NCBI RefSeq assembly: GCF_021347895.1
Contig: NC_067136.1
Coordinates: 2,191,970 to 2,255,969, forward strand
Direction: 5' to 3'
Length of the DNA: 64,000 nucleotides
DNA from: Acanthochromis polyacanthus
Lineage: Eukaryota; Chordata; Actinopteri; Pomacentridae
Below, one piece after another: positions 42,301-54,279 of the stretch. Made by a program: the position numbers and the translations under genes. The notes beneath the pieces were generated by a model. The model did not search any database. It had not been told where the DNA came from and saw nothing but the letters and a program-made list of their open reading frames with translations. The stretch's first letter is position 1. Each line of letters begins with the position of its first letter.

Positions 42301-42519
42301 GTTCATCATCAAAAATCCAGATCCATCCATGATTTAGAAAAACATGGAGGCCTACAGGATGATTCAGAGACATTAAAATGACGCCGCATTGTCTTCCACT
42401 TGAACATCCATCAGGACACTGTGGCTGTTTGGACTTTTCTAGAAAACATTTAATTCAGGAGAATGAAGTAGGAAACAGGAAACACATTCAGCTGAACAAC
42501 AGATCTACAGAGGAGACAG
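39314..42519. other. Unassigned 3.2-kb region
   Basis: Moderately AT-rich, single-copy-looking sequence. Several 60-120-codon frames exist (for example 40913-40593 minus, 41129-41383 plus), but none shows a known domain, and codon context or splice sites do not support one convincingly. The 40913-40593 frame is preceded on the minus strand by a pyrimidine-rich AG (TCTTCTCAG) and could be an exon of an immune-type gene, but I cannot name it. Confidence 0.3.
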
Positions 42520-42900
42520 CTGGACTATGAAGCTCCTCAGACTTGTTTCTTCATCAGTCCACAGGTTCTTGATGGCTTTAAGTCAGGACTTTGAGGAGAC
42601 CAGTCTAGAACCTTCATTCTATCCTGATGGAACCTTTTCTTTACCACGTCTGATGTGTGTTTGGACTCATTGTCTTGTTGAAACATCCAACTGTGGCCAG
42701 GATCAACTTTCTGATGATGATTTTTGGGATTCCTGAAGAATGTGAAGGTAATCCTCCTTCTTCATTGTTTCATTTACTTTGTGTAAAGTAGCCAGAGCAT
42801 GATACTGCCACCACCATGCTTGATGGTAGCTTTGGTGTTCTTGGGGTTAAAGGTCTCACCTTCTCTCCTCCACACACAGCCAAGAGAGGCTTTCATTCAT
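42520..42900 (-). mobile_element. Tc1-like relic, minus strand
   Basis: On the minus strand it codes ATIKHGGGSIMLW (about 42839-42801), the Gly-rich block between the first and second catalytic Asp of Tc1 transposases, preceded by an RREG-like stretch. The rest follows the characteristic fish Tc1 sequence CTGATGTGTGTTTGGACTCATTGTC. Ends are not found; it is an internal fragment. Confidence 0.65.
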
Positions 42901-43319
42901 AAAAAATCTGAGTTATACGGATGTCTGATGTCACAACGTAGAAACAAGATGATGTTGAAATGTCGTCAACAATCAGGAGCATTAAAGTGGCTCCTAAAGG
43001 TTTGGGCTTCTGATGAAAAAGTTTCAAGAAAAAGAACAATTAAACGGAAAATATCCACATTTATGCCAACAAATAAAACTTTGAAGTCAGTGTGAGAGGA
43101 GGAACAGGATGGACCATAAGTTGATCCAATCACTGGCAGAAGTTAGAGTAGAGTGTGATTGACACTTGGACATTTAGACTTCTTTTTTACATCCTTATCT
43201 ACCATGAGTGGTTCATTCTATCAGTCCAGCTCAGTATTGAAAGGCTCAGTGAGGAATAAAGTTGCAAGTTTCACCTCCAGTCAGTGGTAAAGAAAAAAAC
43301 ATGTCTATTGTCTAACTGA

Positions 43320-43640
43320 TGAATGGCCTTATGTAATGTACATCCATCATGTCTGTCTTTGGACTCATTTTCATTCATGTTTTGTCTCTTCATGTATCCC
43401 AACAGGAACCACTTATGAGCAAACTGGTTTAAACAGGTGAGGACAGGTGGATTTACATCTGGTTTGCATTGATCAGCAAAGCATGGCGCCACAGTCTGTG
43501 ACATGAAGTGGCCTTATTGTTACACAACTATCAGTTACCTTCATTTGTACTACTTTGTGCTATGAAACATTTTCCAGAACTGTGGTTGGACGACTATTTA
43601 AATTCACCCTCTGAAGAAAGACGACATAATGTGGAACACT
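43320..43640. repeat. Direct repeat, unit 1
   Basis: About 320 bp repeated at 44198-44520 with roughly 88-90% identity by eye, including long shared runs such as GGACAGGTGGATTTACATCT and GTTGGACGACTATTTAAATT. There is no TG..CA border and no coding content. The period is about 878 bp. Confidence 0.75.
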
Positions 43641-44197
43641 TTCATTACCACCACTAGTTGATGTGGTGTTCCTTCAAGTAGAAGGTCAGTGGTGAGGACA
43701 GTCTGAAGAGCAGGTCAAAAACAAGAATCTGGAGGGTCCACTCCAGAGGACGACAACTGAGATGGAACCTGTCAGGAAGACAGTGGTGGAAACAGAACCC
43801 CTCATAATGACCTACTTCACCTGTTGTCATCACAACCTAAGCCCAGATAAACAAATTAGTATGTAAATGCTGATTGTTGTTGCACAAAGACAGACATGAC
43901 GCGAATCTGGATGTTTAGTCAGTTCTATAGTTTACACATGGATGTTACTTTAAATGATGTATGCTGAGACTAACCTCTGTTAAATTACAGAATATTGAGG
44001 CTGTGAGGCTTATTTGTTCTGTCGTTTTGTTGATATGTTTGGAGTGTTTGGATTGTCCTGTTAGTCCATGTGTGCACAATGTTTGCATGTTTCTCCTCCA
44101 GAGATGGTGGGAGTCATAAATCTCTTTATTTTAAGGGTCAGGGCTCAAAACTGTGGAAACCAGTGGTACAGAAAACAACTTGGCCTGTGAGTGATGA

Positions 44198-44520
44198 AGA
44201 GCCTTGTAGAATATAGATCCATCATGTTTGTCTTTGGACTCATTTTAAATGTATTCTCTTTTGTCTCTTCATGTATCCCAACTGGGAACCTCATGTTAGC
44301 AAACTGGTTTAAACAGGTGAGGACAGGTGGATTTACATCTGGTTTGCATTGATCAACAAAGCATGGAGCCACAGTCTGTGACATGAAGTGGCCTTTTTGT
44401 TACACAACTATCACATTTACCTTCATTTGGACCACTTTGTGCTGTGAAACATTTTCCATAACTGTGGTTGGACGACTATTTAAATTTGCCCTCTGAAGAA
44501 AGACGACATAATCTAGAACT
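44198..44520. repeat. Direct repeat, unit 2
   Basis: Second unit of the repeat at 43320-43640. It ends where the L2 LINE begins. The two units and the 557 bp between them could be a tandem duplication or two ends of an unrecognised element. Confidence 0.75.
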
Positions 44521-46725
44521 CTTTGGCCCTAGACCATTTAAAGCTTTGTAGACCAGCAGCAGGACATTGAAATCTACCCTCTGAGTGACACAAAGCCACT
44601 GTAAGGACATTAAAGGTTCAGTCAATTTTCGCCTGAAATTTCTACTGAAGATGCACCCAAAGTAAATTGAATGCTGTTCTTGAACTGTTTGGAGTACAGG
44701 CATGGTTCTGGTCTCATTTGAAAGCTGACGACCTGAATTTTCACCCAGTGCAGTCAGAATTACTCTAGGTGCTACTGGCACAGAATATTTTAAGTTGGAA
44801 CACACTGAATTAGGATTAATCTTTTTTTGCCTAAATTTTTTCCCTAATAAAACACCTGAAAATAAGTGTGGCAGCACTGTGAGAGCTTGAAACCACAAGA
44901 GGGCAACAGCCTGGGGTCTTACATAGTTCAGGTCAAAATTTCAGAGCAATACTACAAGAAATGAGTGTTTCACACATGTATTTGTAGGGCTATGGCCAGG
45001 CGCTGTCAATTTTGAACACCCTCTGTACACCCTCTGCACTCCCTGGGCACAATGGTATATGTTCACTTTTCAGTCCATTTTCACATTATTTTCACTCCAA
45101 AAACTCATACAGAACTCAAAAAATCACTTCAGATAAGCTTCAGTGTGGATCAGTATCACAGACAGAGAGGGACAGAGAGAGACTGCTGCTGCAGCCCGGA
45201 GGAGAGGTGTGAAAAGTCACACAACCCTGCTAGCAGAGGCTCTATTTATATCCTGCTATTCAGCAGGCTCATTGGCTACAAGACCTGTCAGTCAAAAGTT
45301 TCCTCCGACGTGATTTGCTCAGAATTTACTAAGGAAATTAGGTCAGTCCAGATCTGTCAGTCTCGGCTACGGTTGGCTGTTTAGGCCTGGGAGGCATGCC
45401 AGAGTCACTTGATTGGTTGAAACGCGGTGTCAATCAAAAGGTTAGAGTTCAGTCGCCATTTTGAGCAGTAGTTCGCAAAAAAAACATTTCTACATAAACT
45501 TACAGAAATATATGAAGAGAAATTCAGGGAGCATGGAACGCGCATCGCGACGAGTACGCGCACGGAGCCGAGCTATTTGTGGATTATTTACTTATTTCGA
45601 GACATGTTTTGGACAAAATATTTTACTTGCTAGTTTTGTCTGGATGCCCAAGCTTGGATTATGACCGTTTCTTGTGGAAAATTTTCATCTTTGACCAGTT
45701 ATAAGCCGTCAAAGGTGAGTTATGCTGTTTACGTGATTTGTTGTTTGTCGGACAAATGTGTTTATATTACCCGCTGTGGTAATCACATCTGAAAGTGGTT
45801 TATACCGGCGGATTCATGAGAATCTAAGCTTTCCATGGGTGGATAGTGTTTGTATCATCGAGTTTGCAGTTTTGTTCAATTTTGAAAAATGCTTATGCAG
45901 ATATCAAAATGGCCCGCCTGCGAGCCGCTGAGTGATATGATCTATTTTCTTGGTTTTAGTGAGGACTCGAGCAGCAGAGTTTTCAATCTGCTGCAGTTGT
46001 TTGAGTTTTTTTTTAGCTAGACCTGTAAAGATACTGTTACAGTAATCAAGCCGACTGAAAATAAATGCATGGACTAGCTTTTCCAGGTCCTGCTGAGACA
46101 TCAGCCCTTTAATTCTTGAGATATTTTTAAGTGATGGTACGCTGAATTTGTAACTGCTTTAATGTGTTTTCCAAAACTGAGTTCTGAGTCCATCACCACA
46201 CCCAGATTTCTGGCCTGGTCTGCAGTTTTTAACTGTAGAGACTGAAGCGCTAGGCTCACCTTTAATCACCGTTCCTTGGCTCCAAAAACCATTACCTCAG
46301 TTTTGTCTTTATTTAGCTGAAGAAAGTTCTGACACAGCCACTCATTTATCTGTCCAATACACTTTCCCAGCACCTGTATAGGGCCATGGTCTCCTGGGGA
46401 CATTGTAATGTAGATCTGCATGTCATCTGCATAGCTATGGTAACTTACATTATTGTTTTCAATAATCTGAGCCAATGGGAGCATATAGATATTAAACAGA
46501 AGAGGCCCCAGAATGGAACCTTGGGGAACTCCACATGTAATTACTGTCTGCTCAGACGTGAAGTTACCTATAGACACAAAGTAATTCCTATTCTTTCGGT
46601 AAGATTTGAACCAGTTGAGTACTGTGCTGGATAGTCCCACCCAGTTCTTCAGTCGGTTAAGTAGTATATTGTGGTCGACTGTGTCAAACGCAGCACTCAG
46701 ATCCAGCAGGACTAGGACCGACATC
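44500..46725 (-). pseudogene. L2-clade LINE reverse transcriptase relic, minus strand
   Basis: From 46725 down: [37 protein letters not shown], the catalytic [12 protein letters not shown], then [20 protein letters not shown] second part (46101-45931) gives FIFSRLDYCNSIFTGL and IENSAARVLTKTKKIDHIT. The last (44622-44500) gives EPLMSLQWLCVTQRVDFNV and VYKALNGLGP. This order is the L2 reverse transcriptase and its C-terminal extension. A frame change and stops occur between parts, repeat X (44623-45930) is inserted in the C-terminal part, and the 5' half (endonuclease) is missing. Confidence 0.88.
44623..45930. mobile_element. Repeat X (unclassified 1.3-kb insertion in the L2 LINE)
   Basis: Its limits follow from the interrupted L2 frame (DHIT / EPLMSL). 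AGT stands on both sides (44620-44622 and 45931-45933) as a possible short target duplication. Parts recur at 58878-59403 (inverted) and 60499-60688 (direct). It has no recognisable coding sequence and no clear inverted ends. It contains CpG-rich GGAACGCGCATCGCGACG near 45535. Confidence 0.6.
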
Positions 46726-47207
46726 TGACATATGACCAAAATCTGACATAAAAGGACAACAATTAAACACAAATGACCACATATAACTGTAAAATTTACA
46801 AAATGTGTCAAAAATTAAAAAGATTTCATGCAAACAAACCTGAAAGGATATAAATGTACTCTTAAGAGATACAATATGATGCCATGGGGAGACTTTTACA
46901 CATCAATAGGGACAAATTGTTTTTTAATCCATACATGCATCATCTGTAAATCAGAAGTTATTTCTTTAACAAATAACTAAATGTCATGACATGGGGCAGG
47001 TGGATCTAATTACTGCTGTCAGCAGATGAGATACTCATTGCTTTGCAAATCAAGGGAGGAAAATTTGTTTTAAGAGGAAGAAGCAAGGTCAAGACAAGGA
47101 GAAGAGAGAGGAAAGGGGAGACATGAAGACATTACTGCAGCTGTAATCTGGACAATCATTAAAATTCTGAGATTTAGATAAAGAGAGAAGAAGTGGAGAG
47201 TTTGGAG
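46726..47207 (+). other. 5' flank of the lectin gene
   Basis: AT-rich, with AAGGAGAAGAGAGAGGAAAG purine sequence shortly before the first coding exon. No TATA box at a clear distance and no repeat was identified. Confidence 0.35.
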
Positions 47208-49905
47208 ATGTCACCAGCCTGCAGACCAGGTAAGAAATATGTTTAAAAACATAAGAAAAGCAGAAGAAAATGGATTTTAGTCTCTTCAGTGCATACAATA
47301 GGACAACAGATCAGACCCAGGTAGTATTTTTCTGATAAGTTAAGAAACAAACAACATCTTGTGTAACTTCAGAATGCTGGCATGTGCTGACAGGTTCTGA
47401 TGAATGTGTTTTATCCTCAGGTGTTAACGGGGCCTTGCTGTGCATCGTCCTTTTATCAGGTCAGTCTGCATGTGTAGGATTCATGGTAAAAGTTGTTCTG
47501 CTACACACAAATATGTTTAGAAATGCTGGAATATTTTGACTTTTAACAGTTACAAAAACTGTGAAAACATCTGCAAATGTATGTCAAATAATTGTATTTT
47601 TGGTGTATTGAAGACAGTGAAACTGTCATTTTATTCCCATTTGTAAAACATCTGATTTCTGATGTCTGTTCTTGACGTCACTCTTTCCATTGACTTTTGA
47701 AGCAACTGTTGGATTTCTAACATGTTCCATGAAGAATCTGTCTCCTACCAACCCGATCATTTTAATGTTTGATGATTTTATATGTGAAGTATCTTTGAGT
47801 GTTTTGAAAAGCGCTGTACAAATAATATGTATTATTATTGTTATCATTTCACCAACTTTAACCATGTGATACATCTAAAGATAGAGACAATTTTATGAAG
47901 ACTCTTAAAAGAAAATGTGAATGAATGCATGTTTGTAGCATCAAACATTTCAGCAGAACAAAATGGTTTAATAAGGAGAGCAAACCTCAGACATGTGGAT
48001 GATGTAAATATGACACGTTTGCTTCATTTACGACCATTTTCAGTCCACAGCAGTCATTGGTGTCCAACCTGTGGGTGTGTTTGATCCACATCTGTCTTAT
48101 TATTGTTTTTATGTCACATTCATGTGATCATTTGACTTGTTGACATCAGGACCATGACAGTCCTGACCTCAACAAACAAGTCATTTTAACCCAAACTCAA
48201 AGGTTAAAGTGCTTATTTTACCCAAAACAACAAACTTTAAACCTTAATGTGAATGATTTGTTAACTGCAGCACAGAGAAACAGTCACTGCTACAAATTAT
48301 GTCACATTCAGGGTGAAAAATGTGTCTTTTTCAGGGCTCTGTTCAGGCCTTCATCTTTACAAATTGATTGATGAACCAAAGACCTGGAGTGAAGCCCAAC
48401 AGTACTGCAGAGAAAAGTTCACTGACCTGGCTACTGTGGACAACATGGAAGACGTGGATCAACTGATTGCAGCTGCTGGCAGTGGCTACAGTGGTAAAGT
48501 ATGGATTGGCCTGTATGACAATTCTAGCAGCTGGGCGTGGTCGATGACAGATGACGGCTACTACGGAACCAACAATCAGCTGTTTCTCAAGTGGGACAGT
48601 GGTAGACCAAATGAACGCAGAGATGAGTGGAAGATATGCAGTGGTGTATACACAGATCTACTGTATGATATGTCATGCTCCCGCCAACGCCCATTTGTCT
48701 GCTATGACAATTCAGATGGTGAGTAAAACGTTACTTGTTTCGGTTTCTGTGATCCAGTAACATGAAGTGCATTTTCCAGACTGTGGTATAATTATTACTT
48801 CAAGTGTGTGTTTAGGCCCCAAAACAGGAAATGAACGGCAGCTTTGACTGTTTCATTTGTCTTGTAAAGATGTAACTCACATGTGAAGATTTGACACTTT
48901 TTTCATTTGATTTCATGCAGATTGGATTTTAACCTATAAGAACCCAGACCCATTTTTCCTTAAAGGATTTAATGAGTTAAGGTCAGACATAAAGCTTTAC
49001 AAGGAAGAGACTGGGGCACTCAAAGTGCTTGTTTCACTGGTGTCACTGTGGGTTCTTATGGTTTAAAACTGTTGGTCAGAATAAATTGCTTTTGTGTGCA
49101 AATTAATCCGACTGAACTTTCAAATTTCTTGCCAGCTTCTTCTCCTCCAACATATGTCTATAAGTCCTCATGGACCCTGACATGGGGGGAAGCTCAGAGC
49201 TACTGCAGGAAGTTCCACACAGACCTGGCCTCCATCAGGAATGAAGAAGAGAGGAAACTGATCCAGGAGGCGTTACCAGGAAATTGGGGTGTATTCGTTG
49301 GTCTGTCCAGAAGAACCTGGTACTCTTGGTCAGATGGCACAGAGCATGAATTCAAAAACTGGTTGACTGGAAACATACCATATAACAGTGGAGACTGTGC
49401 TACCAGTGTGATCGGTGCTACTAATGCTGGAAAGTGGATAGAAGATCATTGTGACCAAAAACGTCCTTTCATGTGCCACTACGGTGAGTTGTCTTCAAAC
49501 AAACTCACACTGACTGTGCTGCACTGACACTCAAGTCTATTTTTCATGAATCTGTATTTCCATTTTGACCACAGAGCAGAAGAAACAGAAGCAGCAGCTT
49601 CGGATCAAGCTGAGGGTTCTGAAATCTGCAATGGACCTGAATGACCCCGCTGTGACGGAGGCCATCCAGAAACTGGTCAGTGTGAGATGAGATAGTTTCA
49701 TGTTAACATTTAAATTTAAGAGGACATCAATCTGTAAGAACAAGAAGATGAATCAAAATCTTTTCTTTCTGCTCATGAACTTGTTTTTCAGCTGGAGAAG
49801 AAGCTGAAAGAGAAAGGGATCACAGCAGGGTTCAAACTTAGATGGGTTAAGAAGCCTGACAACACCATCTTTGAGGAAGAGAAGGACGAGAAGGATGAAC
49901 TGTAA
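47208..49905 (+). CDS. Secreted-type protein with two C-type lectin domains and a KDEL end
   Basis: Six exons with matching phases: 47208-47229, 47421-47459, 48335-48718, 49136-49483, 49575-49675 and 49792-49905, giving 335 residues. Residues 1-25 are a signal peptide (NGALLCIVLLSGLCSG core). The first lectin domain (about 21-148) has WSEAQQYCREKFTDLATV, VWIGL and FVCYD. The second (about 149-264) has WGEAQSYCRKFHTDLASI, VFVGLS and MCHY. The calcium/sugar motifs EPN or QPD and WND are absent (GRPNER, and KWIEDHC), so calcium-dependent sugar binding is doubtful. Residues 265-335 form a charged helical tail (KLKEKGITAGFKLRWVKKPD) ending EKDEKDEL. A signal peptide with a final KDEL predicts retention in the endoplasmic reticulum. 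The family is expanded in teleosts; the exact orthologue is not named. Confidence 0.85.
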
Positions 49906-49980
49906 ACTGTATTTACAGGATATCTTTCATTTGTTTTACTTTGAAGGTTCATGTTTTCGGTTGACATGTTAGAGCCAACT

Positions 49981-49986
49981 AATAAA
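49981..49986 (+). promoter_or_regulatory. Polyadenylation signal of the lectin gene
   Basis: AATAAA about 76 bases after the stop codon; the same signal is kept in the duplicated copy near 21124. Confidence 0.65.
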
Positions 49987-50487
49987 TATCAAACTGTCAT
50001 GTGAGACATTTATTGTTTTGGAGTAGAGCAGAGTCAATTGTTCAGAAAACTGAACAAATATCTTATTTATCCTGTTGCTGTGTTGATAAATTCATGGTAG
50101 GGCAGATTTACAGGTGATTTTATGCAACATACATGTGGAAATCTACACATTTAAACTGTGAAAACTTTCTCATGTGAAAATGTTGTAATGAACTGCAGAG
50201 ACATCAGCGTATCCCTGTAAAGCTGGATTCATTTATAGAGCATGTTGTTGGATATTTCAGAGTGATGTGTGATGTATTAGGATTTAATATTGTAGCTTTG
50301 TAAGAAAATATCTGAGGTCATGAGAGTTGTGAAGGAAAAATGACTCTTTCCCCTTTCTAAGGTCATAATGGCCTTTAGACAGACAGACACTGCAGGAGAT
50401 CAGATATCGTCTATTGTGATGTGACTAAGCAGACCAGTTGTCTCCATATTGGTCTGTAATGTAAATCTGACCTTCTCCCAACTCCAA

Positions 50488-50813
50488 TATAAAGCCAAAG
50501 ATCAGAGAGAATCCTCAGAAGTGCTGCTGGCATTGCTTGCATGTACTGCTGCTCTGTTGGTGTCACTTCTCCTGATATCAGTAAACATTACTCACAACCT
50601 AAGTCATCTGAGTCTCCAGTGTGTCTCTCTGGATCTGCCTCCACATCACTGAACTTCAGCAACAAGAGTTCAGTGAATGTTCTTCATTGTGTGGTTTTTA
50701 AATATCTACAGATCTGTAGCTGACTTGTATCTGTTCTTTGTGTTAAAACTGTTTTTGCAACTGTAATCATCATAACGATTTCTGTTCATTATACTGGTTT
50801 GGTTTTCAATAAA
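50488..50813 (+). other. Candidate small transcription unit, copy 2
   Basis: TATAAAG at 50488, a 60-codon frame at 50541-50723 and AATAAA at 50808, as in copy 1. Relative to copy 1 the peptide differs at two positions (SSVNV instead of SPVNI). Confidence 0.3.
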
Positions 50814-50975
50814 GTTTTCTAACGATAACAAAAATCATCATCAGTTGTATCCTTTAAAATGTAAATGAGACTTTTCAGTTTAATCTGAATCTTTATTTAA
50901 ATATCCAGTCATGCTTTAAACCCACAACTCTTTCTAAACCTGCTTCTGAACCAGCTGAGCTGCTACATGAACTCT

Positions 50976-51640
50976 CCCAGACGGAAAAAAAAGTATACTT
51001 TAACATACTAAATTTAAGCACACTTAGTGTACTTCACGAGGACAAAATTATTGTACTCAAAGTGTGTTATTTTTGAGTACTAAAAACGTACTTAGTGTAC
51101 TAATGATAATTCATTATTGATACTTAAGATATACTGAAATACAACTTAGTATCCTTGACTGTACTATTTTGAGACACCATTAAGATCAACTTAAATATAC
51201 TTCAGTACTTTTCTCTACTAATACTGTACTTATTTATAATGTTCTTTAGTTGAATTTACAGTGTACTTTAATCCACTTTTCAGGTTACTATTAATAAATT
51301 TAGTCTAATTTAATCTTCATGTGTTGTCATTGCATTTTAAATATATTTACAAAAATTAAATAAAAATTAAAAAGTTGTACTTCAGTATATTATAGTTCAT
51401 CTTAATGGTGTCTCAGAATAGAACAGATAAGTACACTAAGTTGTACTTTAGTATGTCTCATCATATATCACTAGTATACTAAGTACATTGTTAGCACATT
51501 GAAAATAATATACTGTGAGTACACTAATTATGTGTGCAGAAAGTATTTCATTCAAGTACACTTCAACAGTACACAGAAAGTATATTTTTTATAATTAATT
51601 TGGATTTCAAATTACTTTAAAGTAAACATAAAAAATAATT
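50976..51640. mobile_element. AT-rich foldback MITE
   Basis: AAAAAAAAGTATACTTTAAC near the left end and many AGTRTACTT words throughout. Opposed strings ATTTTGAGACACCATTAAGAT (about 51165) and ATCTTAATGGTGTCTCAGAAT (about 51400) make a large hairpin. It starts exactly where the segmental duplication stops. It has no coding content. Confidence 0.65.
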
Positions 51641-51828
51641 AGAACATACTCGAGGTAAAAAAAAAGTTTATTTTTAACATGCACGGCATTACAGGGAAAA
51701 TGGATGTAACCGGTGTGTTGGGTTCGCCCACCACTGGGGGTCGCTGTGCCCATCCCCACATGCCGGCACCTCCCGGTGCCTTACTGGCAGCCTCACACCT
51801 GCAGTTAGTGATGGGAGATCGAGGCTTT

Positions 51829-53115
51829 GGCTGAATCCCAAACCGCCCCCTACACACTATCCCTACACACTACCCCTCCGTTTGCGCGTTCCCGCGGAGG
51901 GTCCTCCATATTAAGGGCTGTCCCAAACCGCGTAGTGCGGAGGGGGAGTGGACTGTTCAGCCCTTAAATAGCGAGTCTGCATCGATGCTCACTCTGGACA
52001 AATTTTTCAGGAAGTGCAACGTCGAAATGGAGGAGGAAACAAACATATTGATGTGAGTTCCACATGCGTCCTTTATTTCTCCCACGCCTTTTTCACACTG
52101 ACAGAACATCACAAAAAGAGTGGTGAAAAAAGATAAAACAAAAGAAACAAACCTTCTTCGCTGCTGACGTTTGATTTAATTGTGCACCCCCTGACACTTT
52201 AAAATTTGAACACAACTGACAGAATTCATTTATTCATTCATTTGTTGGATTTAAAATGCCAGATAATAGGATTGGAAAACATGTGGGATGACTTCAAATT
52301 ATTTGAAGCAGAATGTAGCCCCTACATCATTGCCCGCTGATTGTCTGCTTTTACAGGGACGGTGGAGAAAACAAAACAACTGGTGCGGCTCCGCACAGCA
52401 CATGATTCCCTCTTTACAAAGAAGAGAAATGCTGTGAAGGAGGCATGGTGCCTTCCTGGGAAGAGAAAAGACTATTGTTTTGTCTGGATATAGAAATATC
52501 AGTTTGATCAGTAACTCCATCTTCTCACATTTTGTCATCATCACGTAAATGACTTACAGAAAAACCATTTCGTTACGTGAGCACGGGTTGTCATGATCAG
52601 TTGCAATCGTGGTATACAGTTTATGCATCACGATAATTAGCTGACATGATAATTTGGTGATGCAACCTATGTGCATATTTCATGTGATATTTCAGGTTTT
52701 GTGTAACTGACGGGAGTCGTATTTTACAGTTAAATGAATTCCCTCACGGAGTTTTGTAGCATCACATTATGTCACTTTTACAAAATACACAGATGACACT
52801 GCAATGCAACATTTACCTCTTGCTGATGCAGCAGTGCTAACAAACGAAGACGCTTTCATCTTCTGGAAGCAGCATCCTTGTTAGTTGCAACCTGTGCCAC
52901 AGCGCTACAGCCATGCACAGTAGGCGTCTTTCTGTTACCATGGCGATGACGTCTTCCGTTTTCCGGTGAGGCGACAGGGCGTCCCATTCCTGACGATCGT
53001 ATTTATACCTTCCGCCTTCAATTAAAGTGCCCTCCACAGCTGCGAGTGTGACTTCTTTTGGAGTGACACTCGGTAGTGTAGGGGGAGTGTGTAGGGGGCG
53101 GTTTGGGATTCAGCC
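51829..53115. mobile_element. TIR element with GGCTGAATCCC ends, inside hAT element 2
   Basis: The inverted ends GGCTGAATCCCAAACCGCCC and GGGCGGTTTGGGATTCAGCC match over about 30 bp and more. TTT is present on both sides (51826-51828 and 53116-53118). It is 1287 bp with no transposase domain. The open frames inside (for example 52837-53037) have no known match. It inserted only 23 bp from the end of the hAT. Confidence 0.8.
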
Positions 53116-54279
53116 TTTGTTGAAGCTTCAACACTTTATCCAATACATGCTTCATTACTCGAGGCTTCACTGACACTCAGTACTCGAGTAGGACATCTAG
53201 TGGTCAATAAAATGAAGTGCAATTGATTCATGTTTCTGATTGGTTCATGGATTGTTTTGGATTTGATTCGCCATGCACGTTCCTGTTCCACTACATCAGA
53301 TGATTGTATCTGTTATAGTGGATACAATAAAAATAATAATACCAGCAATAATAATGACAATAACTACTGAAGAGCCTGTTTCTTATTTGCCATGTCTGTC
53401 TGTAACCCTATATACTCTTCACTGATATTCTGTGTTATGAAACATTTAAACGGTGCTGCTACATTCATGAGATGTGCTCTAGAAGTACAGACTGATGCAA
53501 TTTTCACATGAGGCTGGTGCAAATACAGATGATATTATGGATTTTGGCAAAGTATGTCTTGGGTTAATTGGTAAAGAGGGTGTGCTTGTGTAACTGGATA
53601 GGATTTTTTTTGTGAACAATGTATTAACAGTTTTTGTATGCAGGTACATATATGCATTGCAGTATACCTTACAAGACTTACTCAGTTATGCAAATATTTT
53701 TAAACATAATGTGGTACTTGCATATTAAACAGATCCTCATAAAACAAGGAAATGAAGAGAAAGAGATGGGGGGAAAAAATGAAATAAACATGTTCTCATA
53801 CATGCAAATGCATAAATACAGTACTTTATACAGAACAGCAGGTAATCCTGTCATTCTTCTCATTCTGGCAGTTCCATGAGGTTTACATCACAACTGTACA
53901 TTCCACCTCATCACTTTCATCTGTTAAATTCATGGATTTCAAAAAAGCAATAAAGGGTCCCCATGCTTTCTCAAGCAAATCCTGTCTCCCTTTTCATACG
54001 TGTCACTTTCCAGAGGAAAGGTTATTAACATCTGCCTCACCCAGTCTACTAATCTTGGTATGCAAGTTTTTTCCAAAAAAATGTTGTAATGTAATTTTTT
54101 TGAATGCAGGAGGATTGAATCTATTATTATACGCTCACTCTTGGTGTACTTATGTCACCTTGGATAAAGTCCCAAAATAAAGTGAGCAGGGTTCATTGTA
54201 ATATTTTTAGAAATAATATTTTCCATTGTTTGTTAAATCTTCCCCCTGAATTTTTTTAACCTTTGGGCAATCCCACATA

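Larger units (their letters stand above)
49593..50975 (+). repeat. Segmental duplication, copy 2
   Basis: Partner of 20731-22115, in the same orientation, about 28.9 kb away. It includes the last lectin exons and about 1.07 kb of downstream DNA. Differences are sparse single bases, and the reading frames are unchanged. Confidence 0.9.
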
